A stretch of 64,000 nt of DNA from Flavobacterium keumense (GCF_029866485.1 NZ_CP092332.1:2046001-2110000); one strand, 5' to 3'; numbered from the stretch's first letter, positions 46,501 to 53,998 are shown. Made by a program: numbers and translations. The notes: generated by a model from the sequence alone, not told the origin.

Positions 46501-47231
46501 TATTCTTCAGTAATTTCTTTGTTCAACAAATAGCGAATCACCGTTTCGGCAGCATACAAACCAAATAACCCTGGCATATAACTATTGGTCCCATAAAACG
46601 ATTTTTTAAAATTTTGACCATCAGTTACTTTTAAACTCGTTTCGTCTTGAATTTCCGAAGAAAAAACTACTTTAATTCCTTTGTATATTTTTTCGGCTTT
46701 TAATCGTCGTTTAATAGTTCTAGCCAAATGACAGTTTTCTGTTTTACTAATATCAGTAACTTTCACTTTAGCCGCTTCCATTTTTCCTCCAGCTCCCATA
46801 CTGCTGATAATTTTTACTCCTTTTCTTTTGGCTGCCATGAGTAAATTCAATTTTGGCGTTACACTATCAATGCAATCCAAAACGTAATCAAAGTCGGTTG
46901 AAACCAATTCATAAGCGCGTTCTGGCGACAAAAATTCTTGGATTCGAGTGAGTTGTAGTTCGGGATTGATATCCATTAAACGGTCGCCTACAATCGTAAT
47001 TTTAGGTTGACCAACAGTAGAATGCAACGCAGGTAATTGTCTATTAATATTGGTAATATCCACCACATCGCCATCAACTATAGTCATGTTGCCTACTCCT
47101 GCTCTTGCTAAAAATTCGGCAGCAAAAGACCCTACACCACCTAATCCAACGACTAATACTTTAGCATTTTGCAATTTTTCTAATCCTTCTTTTTTAAATA
47201 ATAATTCGGCTCTTTCTGTCCACTCTGCCAT
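46500..47231 (-). CDS. tcdA: tRNA threonylcarbamoyladenosine dehydratase TcdA
   Basis: 243 residues, E1-like fold: converts t6A37 of tRNA to its cyclic form with ATP. N-terminal ERAELLFKKEGLEKL, nucleotide site VLVVGLGGVGSFAAEFLARAG, then VDGDVVDITNINRQLPAL and DYVLDCIDSVTPKLNLL; AKRKGVKIISSMGAGGKM follows. All match TcdA (CsdL). It lies 40 nt after TatD, across a short AT tandem repeat. Confidence 0.92.
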   Translation of the reverse strand: MAEWTERAELLFKKEGLEKLQNAKVLVVGLGGVGSFAAEFLARAGVGNMTIVDGDVVDITNINRQLPALHSTVGQPKITIVGDRLMDINPELQLTRIQEFLSPERAYELVSTDFDYVLDCIDSVTPKLNLLMAAKRKGVKIISSMGAGGKMEAAKVKVTDISKTENCHLARTIKRRLKAEKIYKGIKVVFSSEIQDETSLKVTDGQNFKKSFYGTNSYMPGLFGLYAAETVIRYLLNKEITEE

Positions 47232-47235
47232 GATT

Positions 47236-47288
47236 GTGTTTATTTGTTTATTTGGTTATTTGTTTATTTGGTTATTTGGTTATTTGTT
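47236..47288. repeat. Short tandem repeat of GTTTATTTG / GTTATTTG units
   Basis: About six alternating units of TTTATTTG and GTTATTTG between tcdA and tatD; the last units overlap the final codons of tatD, so copy-number change could alter its C-terminus. Confidence 0.7.
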
Positions 47289-47934
47289 GTGATCCAAAGA
47301 CCTTTCGGAAATTGGCATTCACTAGTTCTTGTATTTGGGCTACTGAAAGCCCTTTATATTGTGCTGCTAAATCATACACTTCTTGTATCGTTTGCTCATC
47401 CGTATCGGTTTCCAAGAAAAATTGATCGTTGGGCATGGCGCAAAAAACGGATTCTAATTGAGGCATTCGTAATAAATATTTCCCAAAAGAAAGGTAACAA
47501 CCATTTGCCAACAATTCCTTGGCTACTTGTTCATTTTTAGAAAATCCGTGAATTAAAAAAGGAACCGAAATTTTCAATGCTTTTTTAATAGCAATCAATT
47601 CTTGAAAAGCCGCTACACAATGAATTACCACTGATTTTTGGTACTGTTCTGCCAAAAGTAATTGACGCTCAAAAACGGTTTGCTGTAATGCAAACGGAAT
47701 TTCAATTCGCTTGTCCAATCCGCATTCACCAACTGCCAAACAACTGGACTCCTTTAATTTACTTTCAATGATAGCCAAATCAGCTTCAATACGATCTTCC
47801 ACAATAAACCAAGGATGTATTCCAATAGAATAATTAGGAATGGTATCGGTAAATTCTTGAGGATATTGATTGACTAATTCCAGAACATCGTCCTGATTTG
47901 TATAAATATGAGTATGCAGATTAAAATAATGCAT
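47272..47934 (-). CDS. TatD-family metal-dependent hydrolase
   Basis: 220 residues. N-terminal NLHTHIY with HxH metal pair at residues 7 and 9 (normally DxHxH; here N-L-H-T-H), GECGLDKR with the bridging Glu, VVIHCVAAFQEL, FLIHGFSKNEQ and FLETDTDEQTI. Members are DNases or deacylases linked to quality control. The C-terminus runs into a tandem repeat. Shares a TAATG junction with the DUF1684 gene. Confidence 0.86.
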   Translation of the reverse strand: MHYFNLHTHIYTNQDDVLELVNQYPQEFTDTIPNYSIGIHPWFIVEDRIEADLAIIESKLKESSCLAVGECGLDKRIEIPFALQQTVFERQLLLAEQYQKSVVIHCVAAFQELIAIKKALKISVPFLIHGFSKNEQVAKELLANGCYLSFGKYLLRMPQLESVFCAMPNDQFFLETDTDEQTIQEVYDLAAQYKGLSVAQIQELVNANFRKVFGSQQITK

Positions 47935-48536
47935 TAGTCATGAAATTTTTTAACGCCGGCGCGAATGGCGATTTTCAAATCGTTTTCCAAAGGTACTTTG
48001 GGACATGAATACTTGTAACTGTATGCACAATACGGATTGTAAGCCGTATTAAAATCAATCACTATTGTATCTCCTTTTGGGATTTTCATATCAATGTACC
48101 TTCCTCCTATGTAACTTTCATTGCCACAAGTCAAATCAGAAAAAGGCAAGAACAAATAGTCTTTGTACTGCTCTTTTTTAGACAATTCAATATTTTTGTA
48201 CAAATTAAGCTGAAAATCCTGACCGTCAATGTTAAAATGTGCTTCTCCGTATTTTACATATACAGGCCTTCTATCCGTGGAGGTTTTCATTTCAAAAGGC
48301 TGCTCATTTTCTGTGCGAATGAATTTTGCCACCACAAAAAACTTTTCATTGGCAGGATAATACTCTAAAGTATGAAATTTTTTAAAATCTTCTGGCAATA
48401 ACGGACTTGTCTTGGCATCGGCATATTCGGCATTCAATTCAGTTTGAAATTTCTCTACTGCAGCCAGGCTGAATTGTTCTTGGGCATAGCCAAAACCAAA
48501 CTGTACCAACAGTACCAATACAAGTAACTTTTTCAT
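47934..48536 (-). CDS. Secreted DUF1684 protein
   Basis: 200 residues with signal peptide 1-18. The DUF1684 core is unmistakable in the second half: FLPFSDLTCGNESYIGGRY, then DIVIDFNTAYNPYCAYS-like (here TIVIDFNTAYNPYCAYSYKY) and CPKVPLENDL. Three cysteines cluster there. The family is uncharacterised. It heads the DUF1684-tatD-tcdA-HAD-DUF2911 run and has a near-canonical promoter. Confidence 0.88.
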   Translation of the reverse strand: MKKLLVLVLLVQFGFGYAQEQFSLAAVEKFQTELNAEYADAKTSPLLPEDFKKFHTLEYYPANEKFFVVAKFIRTENEQPFEMKTSTDRRPVYVKYGEAHFNIDGQDFQLNLYKNIELSKKEQYKDYLFLPFSDLTCGNESYIGGRYIDMKIPKGDTIVIDFNTAYNPYCAYSYKYSCPKVPLENDLKIAIRAGVKKFHD

Positions 48537-48552
48537 TTGAATTTCTTTTCAG

Positions 48553-48581
48553 CAAAAATACTACAATCCAAAAGAAAACAA
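48553..48581 (-). promoter_or_regulatory. Promoter of the DUF1684-tatD-tcdA operon
   Basis: On the minus strand TTG (48581-48579), 18 nt, TATTTTTG (48560-48553), 16 nt before the ATG; a one-base-short match to the Bacteroidota consensus. Confidence 0.65.
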
Positions 48582-48639
48582 AGCGATTTCAAAGCAAATG
48601 AAATTAATTTCAAAAAATAAATACTTGACTAAAAGTTGG

Positions 48640-48647
48640 TACCTTTG
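48640..48647 (+). promoter_or_regulatory. -7 promoter element of the MFS gene
   Basis: TACCTTTG, 16 nt before the ATG at 48664. Its position inside a longer reading frame argues for the 48664 start rather than 48598. Confidence 0.5.
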
Positions 48648-48663
48648 CCCTACAAACTACACT

Positions 48664-49878
48664 ATGATTCAATCAGGACTGCAACGCTACATCAATAATT
48701 TCAGAGGCTTTCGAAGAGAAGTTTGGATTTTGGCATTGATAACCTTTATCAATCGTGCAGGAACCATGGTATTACCCTTTTTATCCAAATACCTTAAAGA
48801 AGACTTGCATCTTTCCTATTCACAAGTAGGTTGGATAATGGTGTGTTTTGGTTTTGGATCGATGCTAGGCTCTTGGTTGGGCGGTAAATTATCCGACAAA
48901 ATTGGGTTTTATAAAATCATGATTTTCAGTTTGTTTACTAGTGGTGTGTTGTTCTTTTTCTTGCAATATGTCACTTCGTTTTGGGCTTTGTGTGTCAGTA
49001 TGTTTACCATTATGGTCATTGCCGATATGTTTCGTCCTGCCATGTTCGTTTCGTTAAGTACCTATGCTAAACCCGAAAACCGTACCCGTGCCTTAACTTT
49101 AGTGCGTTTAGCCGTTAACCTTGGTTTTGCTGCAGGTCCCGCTTTAGGAGGTTTGATTATTTTGAATCAAGGTTATCAAGCCTTATTTTGGGTCGATGGA
49201 AGTACCTGTATCATTGCGATTGTTCTCTTTGCAGTATTGGTTAAAGAAAAGAAAGTCCCTGAAGATTTGATTGCTAAAAAACAAGCTGAATCTGAGCGTG
49301 AATCAGTGTTTAAAGACAAAATATTTTGGATTTTCTTATTCGTTTGTTTCATTACTGCGGTCTTGTTCTTTCAGTTATTCACCACGCTCCCGCTCTACCA
49401 TAGTGAACATTTTGGTTTAACCGAATTTCAAAGCGGATTGATTCTTTCCTTTAACGGAATTCTCATTTTCTTTTTAGAAATGCCCATTGTGAGCTATTGC
49501 CAGCGCAAAAATATTAGCAAACTAAGCATCATTCTTTGGGGATGTGTTTTAATGTCGATTAGTTTTTACATTTTGTTATTCAACGCTTGGGCGGGCATCT
49601 TAATTGTGAGTTTGCTCTTTATTACTTTTGGCGAAATGTTCATTTTCCCCTTCTCCAATTCTTTTGCTATGAGTCGCGCTCCCAAAGGCCACGAAGGTCG
49701 CTATATGGCCTTATTTACCATGAGTTTTAGTTTGGCACACATTAGCAGTTCTAAAATGGGATTGGAAATCATTAGCCAATGGAATTACCAAGCCAATTGG
49801 TTTGTCATGGGTAGTCTAGGCATAATTGCTGTGTTGTGTTGTATTTGGCTGCAACGTTTATTGGCTTTGGAAGAGTAA
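48664..49878 (+). CDS. MFS transporter (DHA1/MdtH-like)
   Basis: 404 residues from the ATG at 48664; an in-frame ATG at 48598 adds 22 non-hydrophobic residues upstream of a promoter-like box. Twelve helices; motif A GSWLGGKLSDKIGFYKIM between helices 2 and 3, and ALTLVRLAVNLGFAAGPALGG in helix 5, the antiporter motif C typical of drug:H+ effluxers. The substrate is unknown. Single gene, divergent from the DUF1684 operon. Confidence 0.85.
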   Translation: MIQSGLQRYINNFRGFRREVWILALITFINRAGTMVLPFLSKYLKEDLHLSYSQVGWIMVCFGFGSMLGSWLGGKLSDKIGFYKIMIFSLFTSGVLFFFLQYVTSFWALCVSMFTIMVIADMFRPAMFVSLSTYAKPENRTRALTLVRLAVNLGFAAGPALGGLIILNQGYQALFWVDGSTCIIAIVLFAVLVKEKKVPEDLIAKKQAESERESVFKDKIFWIFLFVCFITAVLFFQLFTTLPLYHSEHFGLTEFQSGLILSFNGILIFFLEMPIVSYCQRKNISKLSIILWGCVLMSISFYILLFNAWAGILIVSLLFITFGEMFIFPFSNSFAMSRAPKGHEGRYMALFTMSFSLAHISSSKMGLEIISQWNYQANWFVMGSLGIIAVLCCIWLQRLLALEE

Positions 49879-50026
49879 TCCATTTTTAGAAAAAAAATGT
49901 TGGTGTTTTCTTATCAAAAAGTTAATTACGTTAAATTTTTGTAAAGGTGTTTTTGGGTACAAAAATCAATTAATAGGTTTGCTTCGTTAAAAACAAAAAT
50001 CAGTCGTATTAATTAAATTGTTTACT

Positions 50027-50929
50027 ATGAATATCAAAAAACAGTATTTTACATTAGCACTTGCTTTTACTTTAATTATTGGTGGTTCTATTGCTGTATT
50101 GGCACAAAACAAGAAAAACCAAGACCGCTTAGAAATCAACAACACTTTGGATGATGTGGTGATGACTTGGAATAAAACCACACCCGAATCAGAAATGAAT
50201 GACGATGTAAAAGCACTAAAAAAATACGGTGTAACCATCAATTATTCGGATGTAAAACGCAATGCCAAAAACGAAATCACCGGCTTAAAAGTGAGTTACG
50301 AAGACGAAAAAGGCAACAAAGGCGAATTGAAACTCAACCAACATTCGCCTATTTCGACTATTACTTTTTACAAATCGGGTAATGAAATTGGTTTTGGATC
50401 GCCTGCTAGTGCCAATGGAATGGGTAACTTTTTCTTTAATGGCGTACCCAATGGAGACGCATTAAAACAATTTGGTTTCCATGATGAAGACGGCAATCCA
50501 TCAACTGAAAACTTCCGATTTAATTTCTCTGACAAAAACGATGCTCCAAAATCGACCAAAAAGTCTAAAATCATCATCAAAAAACCGAATAAAAAAGACT
50601 TAATTATTGAAGATGGCGAAGTCATTTCAGGAAAAGACGATTACACTGCTGAAGAAATTGAAAAAATCAAAAAAGATGCTGAAATAAATTCCGATAGTTT
50701 TGGAACTACAGAAGCGAACCCATTAGGCGAATTTGATTTACGAAATGAAAAAGGCATTCAAGATTTCAAGAAAAAAATCAAAAAAATGATGCGTTCTGAA
50801 GATACAGATGCCGACGAAAAATCAGAATTGGCTAAAGCCAAAGAGGAAATGATCAAAGCAAAAGAAGAATTAGAAAAAGCCCGAATCGCCTTAGAGAAAG
50901 CCAACCAGTCGAAATCTAAAAAGAAATAA
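50027..50929 (+). CDS. Secreted charged protein resembling the C-terminal domain of M56/BlaR1-like proteins
   Basis: 300 residues from the ATG at 50027. Signal peptide 1-28 (TLIIGGSIAVLAQNK). The mature part has a segment TTPESEMNDDVKALKKYGVT and YSDVKRNAKNEITGLKVSYE that I recognise from the extracytoplasmic C-termini of Bacteroidota M56 peptidase (BlaR1-like) sensors, here without the protease. It ends in a highly charged coiled coil (about 262-295, KAKEEMIKAKEELEKAR). A free-standing copy of a sensor domain is the likely reading; function unknown. A terminator follows. Confidence 0.65.
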   Translation: MNIKKQYFTLALAFTLIIGGSIAVLAQNKKNQDRLEINNTLDDVVMTWNKTTPESEMNDDVKALKKYGVTINYSDVKRNAKNEITGLKVSYEDEKGNKGELKLNQHSPISTITFYKSGNEIGFGSPASANGMGNFFFNGVPNGDALKQFGFHDEDGNPSTENFRFNFSDKNDAPKSTKKSKIIIKKPNKKDLIIEDGEVISGKDDYTAEEIEKIKKDAEINSDSFGTTEANPLGEFDLRNEKGIQDFKKKIKKMMRSEDTDADEKSELAKAKEEMIKAKEELEKARIALEKANQSKSKKK

Positions 50930-50934
50930 ACAAC

Positions 50935-50965
50935 AAAAAGACCATTATATAGATGGTCTTTTTTA
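50935..50965 (+). terminator. Terminator after the secreted charged protein gene
   Basis: Stem AAAAAGACCAT / ATGGTCTTTTT with T run, 6 nt after the stop. Confidence 0.8.
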
Positions 50966-50984
50966 TTTTTACCAAAAAAAAGCA

Positions 50985-51128
50985 ATGTTCAAAGTGTTAG
51001 CCAAAATCAACAAAATACTATTGCCAAGTTTAACCAAACAAGGTTTGGACGTGACCAAAGCGAAGAAATGGCAGATGGCATTGATAGCCTACCGCTATTA
51101 TGTAACTTCTAGAGCCCTAGACAAATAA
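50985..51128 (+). CDS. Conserved 47-residue basic protein
   Basis: ATG at 50985, TAA at 51126-51128. The product starts MFKVLAKINKILLPSLTKQG and ends WQMALIAYRYYVTSRALDK; it is Lys-rich with one amphipathic/hydrophobic segment. I recall short flavobacterial proteins of this shape (LAKINK...LP...YRYYVT.RALD), sometimes labelled SsrA-binding protein, though it is far too short to be SmpB. Function unknown. It lies between a terminator and the tRNA-Arg promoter, so it needs its own promoter, which I cannot identify. Confidence 0.6.
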   Translation: MFKVLAKINKILLPSLTKQGLDVTKAKKWQMALIAYRYYVTSRALDK

Positions 51129-51181
51129 ATACCGAAAGGCAGTAGTTGTCCCAAAAAAGCAGTTATTTTTTAATTTTCGAT

Positions 51182-51211
51182 TTGGATATCTACTAATTTT
51201 ACCTATATTTG
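51182..51211 (+). promoter_or_regulatory. Canonical promoter of tRNA-Arg
   Basis: TTG at 51182-51184, 19 nt, TATATTTG at 51204-51211; 12 nt before the mature tRNA. Exact match to TTG-N19-TAnnTTTG. Confidence 0.85.
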
Positions 51212-51223
51212 CACCCGAATTAA

Positions 51224-51297
51224 GGCCTCGTGGCGCAACTGAATAGCGCATCTGATTACGGCTCAGAAGGTTACAGGTTTGAATCCTGTCGAGGTCA
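51224..51297 (+). tRNA. tRNA-Arg (anticodon ACG)
   Basis: 74 nt with a complete cloverleaf: acceptor GGCCTCG / CGAGGTC (one G-U pair) plus discriminator A; D arm GCGC...GCGC; anticodon arm TCTGA-TTACGGC-TCAGA giving ACG (A34 presumably deaminated to inosine); T arm ACAGG-TTTGAAT-CCTGT. The 3' CCA is not encoded. A terminator follows. Confidence 0.97.
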
Positions 51298-51318
51298 CGA
51301 ATAAATACTAAAACAAGA

Positions 51319-51350
51319 AAAAAACGCCAAGCTCGCTTGAGCGTTTTTTT
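51319..51350 (+). terminator. Terminator of tRNA-Arg
   Basis: Hairpin AAAAACGC-CAAG-CTCG-CTTG-A-GCGTTTTT followed by T's, about 22 nt after the tRNA. Confidence 0.75.
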
Positions 51351-51360
51351 GTTTTTAGTA

Positions 51361-51487
51361 TTTTCAAAGCGGAGCTTTGCAGGATATGGAATCCTGTCAA
51401 AAAATAATCAAGTTTACTTGAAATTATTTTTGGATTTTTTGTTTTTTCAAAGCGGAGCTTTACTGGTTATGGAATCCCAGCGAAGCT
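51361..51487. repeat. Two copies of a double-hairpin repeat
   Basis: TTTTCAAAGCGGAGCTTT begins copies at 51361 and 51444, 83 nt apart. Each continues with a second hairpin: CAGGAT..ATCCTG in copy 1 and CTGG..CCAG in copy 2, so stem bases changed in pairs. Between them lies another hairpin, AAAAATAAT / ATTATTTTT enclosing CAAGTTTACTTG (51399-51431). Confidence 0.65.
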
Positions 51488-51495
51488 AAATCGTA

Positions 51496-51834
51496 TCACC
51501 TTTGAAAACGATCATTTAAAAATTCAAAATTCTCATTAAAAGAACGAATCAAATTCAATTTTTTTTCTCTTCTCCAAGCTTTAATTTCTTTCTCTCGTGC
51601 TATAGCTTGTTGCACCCAGCCAAACTTTTCATAATACACAAGATATTCCAAATTATATTTTGAAGCAAATGTCTTAGTTCCATTTTTAATATTATTACTA
51701 TGCTCAAACAATCGTCTTGACAAATCATTTGTCATACCTATATAAAAAGTAGATCTATATTTATTTGTAATAATATAAACATAATAAGAATGATAACCTT
51801 CTAAATATTCAAACATTATATTATTAACTTTCAT
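51496..51834 (-). CDS. GIY-YIG nuclease-domain protein
   Basis: 112 residues (106 if the second ATG at 51816 is used). The GIY-YIG domain fills it: YYVYIITNKYRSTFYIGMTN, then LSRRLFEHSNN, the catalytic-type Arg in that helix and Glu in AIAREKEIKAWRREKK, NLIRSFN at the end. It belongs to the UPF0213/YhbQ-like single-domain group, common in several copies in flavobacteria. It sits between two structured repeat regions, which is the interest. Function unknown. Confidence 0.88.
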   Translation of the reverse strand: MKVNNIMFEYLEGYHSYYVYIITNKYRSTFYIGMTNDLSRRLFEHSNNIKNGTKTFASKYNLEYLVYYEKFGWVQQAIAREKEIKAWRREKKLNLIRSFNENFEFLNDRFQR

Positions 51835-51860
51835 TTTTTGTTTTTTATATTATATCTTTC

Positions 51861-52500
51861 TTTTTGTCATTCCGACGCAGGAGAAACGTTAGTTATATTG
51901 TTCTTCTTTGTCATTCCAACGAAAGGAGAAACGTCAGTTATATTGTTCTTCTTTGTCATTCCGACGCAGGAGGAATCTTATTTGTTGATTGACTTTATAA
52001 GATTTCTCCCGTTGGTCGAAATGACAAGCGCTCTGTGCTTTTATTTGTCATACCGACGCGGGAGAAACGTTAGTTATATTGTTCTTCTTTGTCATTCCGA
52101 CGCAGGAGAAACGTTAGTTATATTGTTCTTCTTTGTCATTCCAACGAAAGGAGGAATCTTATTTGTTGCTTGACTTTATGTGATTTCTCCCGTTGGTCGA
52201 AATGACAAGCGCTCTGTGCTTTTATTTGTCATACCGACGCGGGAGAAACGTCAGTTATATTGTTCTTCTTTGTCATTCCGACGAAAGGAGGAATCACATC
52301 CTTTACTCTCGTTATAAGATTTCTCCCGTTGGTCGAAATGACAAGCGCTCTGTGTTTTTCTTTGTCATTCCGACGCAGGAGAAACGTTAGTTATATTGTT
52401 CTTCTTTTTGTCATTCCGACGCAGGAGGAATCACATCCTTTACTCTCGTTATAAGATTTAGCTTCGCTGAACTGACGTTTCTCCCGTTGGTCGAAATGAC
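51861..52500. repeat. Array of palindromic repeats: ten forward halves, four inverted halves
   Basis: The forward half GTCATTCCGACGCAGGAG(G/A)AA starts at 51866, 51910, 51955, 52047, 52091, 52135, 52228, 52272, 52364 and 52410. Inverted halves GGTCGAAATGAC end at 52025, 52206, 52342 and 52500. Spacing is ~44 nt between forward halves and ~92 nt when a complete forward-inverted palindrome (71-72 nt; the last 91 nt) intervenes. Spacers such as TTAGTTATATTGTTCTTC are near-identical. Complete units fold into long hairpins. No genuine gene is present; open frames through it are a by-product of the repeat. Confidence 0.85.
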
Positions 52501-52516
52501 AAGCGAGAACCTCTTA

Positions 52517-52700
52517 TTGTTGCCTTCGAGTGCCTCGGGCAACAACAAAAAACGGTGGCTGACCCCGATTCTTCGGGGCTCGAAGCCACTGTTTCACTCC
52601 ACTGAACTTAATTTTGCGCAAGAACGAGGATTAAATTTATTGTTTTTATGCCGAACGCGAAAGGATTAGCTACGCTGAACTTCGTTTCGCGCACGAGCGG
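52517..52700. repeat. Three further unrelated hairpins after the repeat array
   Basis: TTGTTGCC / GGCAACAA enclosing CGAG-TGC-CTCG (52517-52546); GGTGGCT..CCCCGA-TTC-TTCGGGG..AGCCACT (about 52553-52591); GCGAAA / TTTCGC (about 52656-52692). With the array these make 51838-52714 a gene-free, structure-rich stretch. The words GAACTT, CTACGCTGAACTTCG and CGCGCACGAGCGGGG look like fragments of dispersed repeats. Confidence 0.55.
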
Positions 52701-52714
52701 GGAAAATTATCTCA

Positions 52715-53704
52715 TTAAACCTTTTTAGAAACTGTTTCTACAATATTGTTCACAAAGTTTGAAGTGCTTTTTTCTTCATTGGTATTGTTATAACCGGTAG
52801 GTTGTGAGGAAAATAACTCTTTTGCGGCAATATCTAAAAGTTCAGGATTATTACCTTCTCGAGATAAATCTATTGCGACAGATAATGTTAATTTTTTATT
52901 TCTGTTAACTATTTCATTATGCTTGTTTGCATTATAATTTTTAACACTCACTTTTAAAGCGTATATCAAAATAGAATAAATTAAAACATATGAACTAATG
53001 TATTTGCCATAAGCTATGTATAACATTGTTTTGTCTTGGATTGCTAAACAACATAGGTCTTGTCTAATTTCAATTAGTCCAGATACATTAGTTGACCTAA
53101 AACAAACAACAAATATCAATACTAAAGATAATATGATAGATGCTAATAACCATATAATAGCATTTATTTTCGCTTTTCTTTCAGCCTCTCGATAACTATT
53201 ACCTTCTTTATTCAAAAAAAACTTATTAAATGCTTCTTTTGATTTTTGATCAAATTGAGAATTTACTGAGTTTGCATTATCTAATAATGTATTAAATTCC
53301 TCAACTTTTGTGTTTAATTTTTCTTTTTGTGCGTCTAACTCGTCTTTATAATTTGATAATTCTACCCATTTATGAAAATCAGTCAAATCCTTTGATTTAT
53401 TTAATAAATCTTTAATCTTATTACAAAAATGAACTAATTTTTCAATGGCTTCAATTAATTCCGATTCAGCCATTACAATACAATTAATTTTTTCTAATTG
53501 TAACAATAAAATTTCGTTAGAATCAAGATTCTTATTAATAAAATCGCTTACTTTTTGTTTACTTGTAGTACCCCATTCAACATATAATTTTTCTCCATAA
53601 ATATTTTCCTGAATGTTATTTATTTCATCGATTAATTTATTAAGTTCTTGAATGATTCGTTTAATAATATCATTCTGCTTACCATATCCTCCGTAACCTC
53701 CCAT
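52715..53704 (-). CDS. Unrecognised coiled-coil protein with two membrane helices
   Basis: 329 residues, family not recognised. Gly/Tyr-rich start MGGYGGYG; a long predicted coiled coil (about 9-170, rich in Lys/Glu/Asn/Leu heptads); helix 1 at ~181-202 (NAIIWLLASIILSLVLIFVV), a 30-residue loop with two adjacent cysteines (RQDLCCLAIQ), helix 2 at ~234-254, then a C-terminal tail with KHNEIVNRNKKLTLSVAI and KELFSSQPTGY. The gene is AT-rich (hand count of one line: about 25% G+C). It is the last gene of an apparent operon with the type IIG gene and the 89-residue gene (13-nt gap). A defence or envelope role is conjecture. Confidence 0.7.
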   Translation of the reverse strand: MGGYGGYGKQNDIIKRIIQELNKLIDEINNIQENIYGEKLYVEWGTTSKQKVSDFINKNLDSNEILLLQLEKINCIVMAESELIEAIEKLVHFCNKIKDLLNKSKDLTDFHKWVELSNYKDELDAQKEKLNTKVEEFNTLLDNANSVNSQFDQKSKEAFNKFFLNKEGNSYREAERKAKINAIIWLLASIILSLVLIFVVCFRSTNVSGLIEIRQDLCCLAIQDKTMLYIAYGKYISSYVLIYSILIYALKVSVKNYNANKHNEIVNRNKKLTLSVAIDLSREGNNPELLDIAAKELFSSQPTGYNNTNEEKSTSNFVNNIVETVSKKV

Positions 53705-53717
53705 AAATTTCTATATA

Positions 53718-53987
53718 TTAAAAATCAATACTCCTTCTTACTAAATCTTGTTTTATTTTTTTAAATTCTTTTGAACTTATTCTAGTTTTATATGGTTCAT
53801 TTATTTTTCGTTTTTCATAGCGTTTTAATTTAAAGCCGTTTTGACTTTCGAAATAAGCGGTATTGTTTTCAACATCAAAATAACTTGCAATTGATTTATA
53901 TGGCAAACCATAAAACAACCAAGAAATAATAAAACTGATAGCAGCTCCAATAAATAATAATATAAAATCTTTTTGTGAAATATCCAT
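53718..53987 (-). CDS. Unrecognised 89-residue single-helix membrane protein
   Basis: One hydrophobic helix (about 8-27, FILLFIGAAISFIISWLFYG) followed by a basic, mostly polar domain with LPYKSIASYFDVENNTAYF and many Lys/Arg. The family is not recognised. It starts 11 nt after the type IIG reading frame ends and is 13 nt from the next gene, so the three are likely co-transcribed. Confidence 0.65.
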   Translation of the reverse strand: MDISQKDFILLFIGAAISFIISWLFYGLPYKSIASYFDVENNTAYFESQNGFKLKRYEKRKINEPYKTRISSKEFKKIKQDLVRRSIDF

Positions 53988-53998
53988 ATTTTTTCTAT

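Noticed and set aside
51838-52454. Long open frames (about 60-110 residues) across the repeat array, with recurrent VILFFFVIPT
   Set aside because: They are translations of the palindromic repeat, identical in each copy, without start signals or protein-like composition.
51861-52500. Possible CRISPR array
   Set aside because: Units are 44 nt apart but the intervening sequence is nearly the same in each, inverted copies occur, and there are no cas genes nearby.
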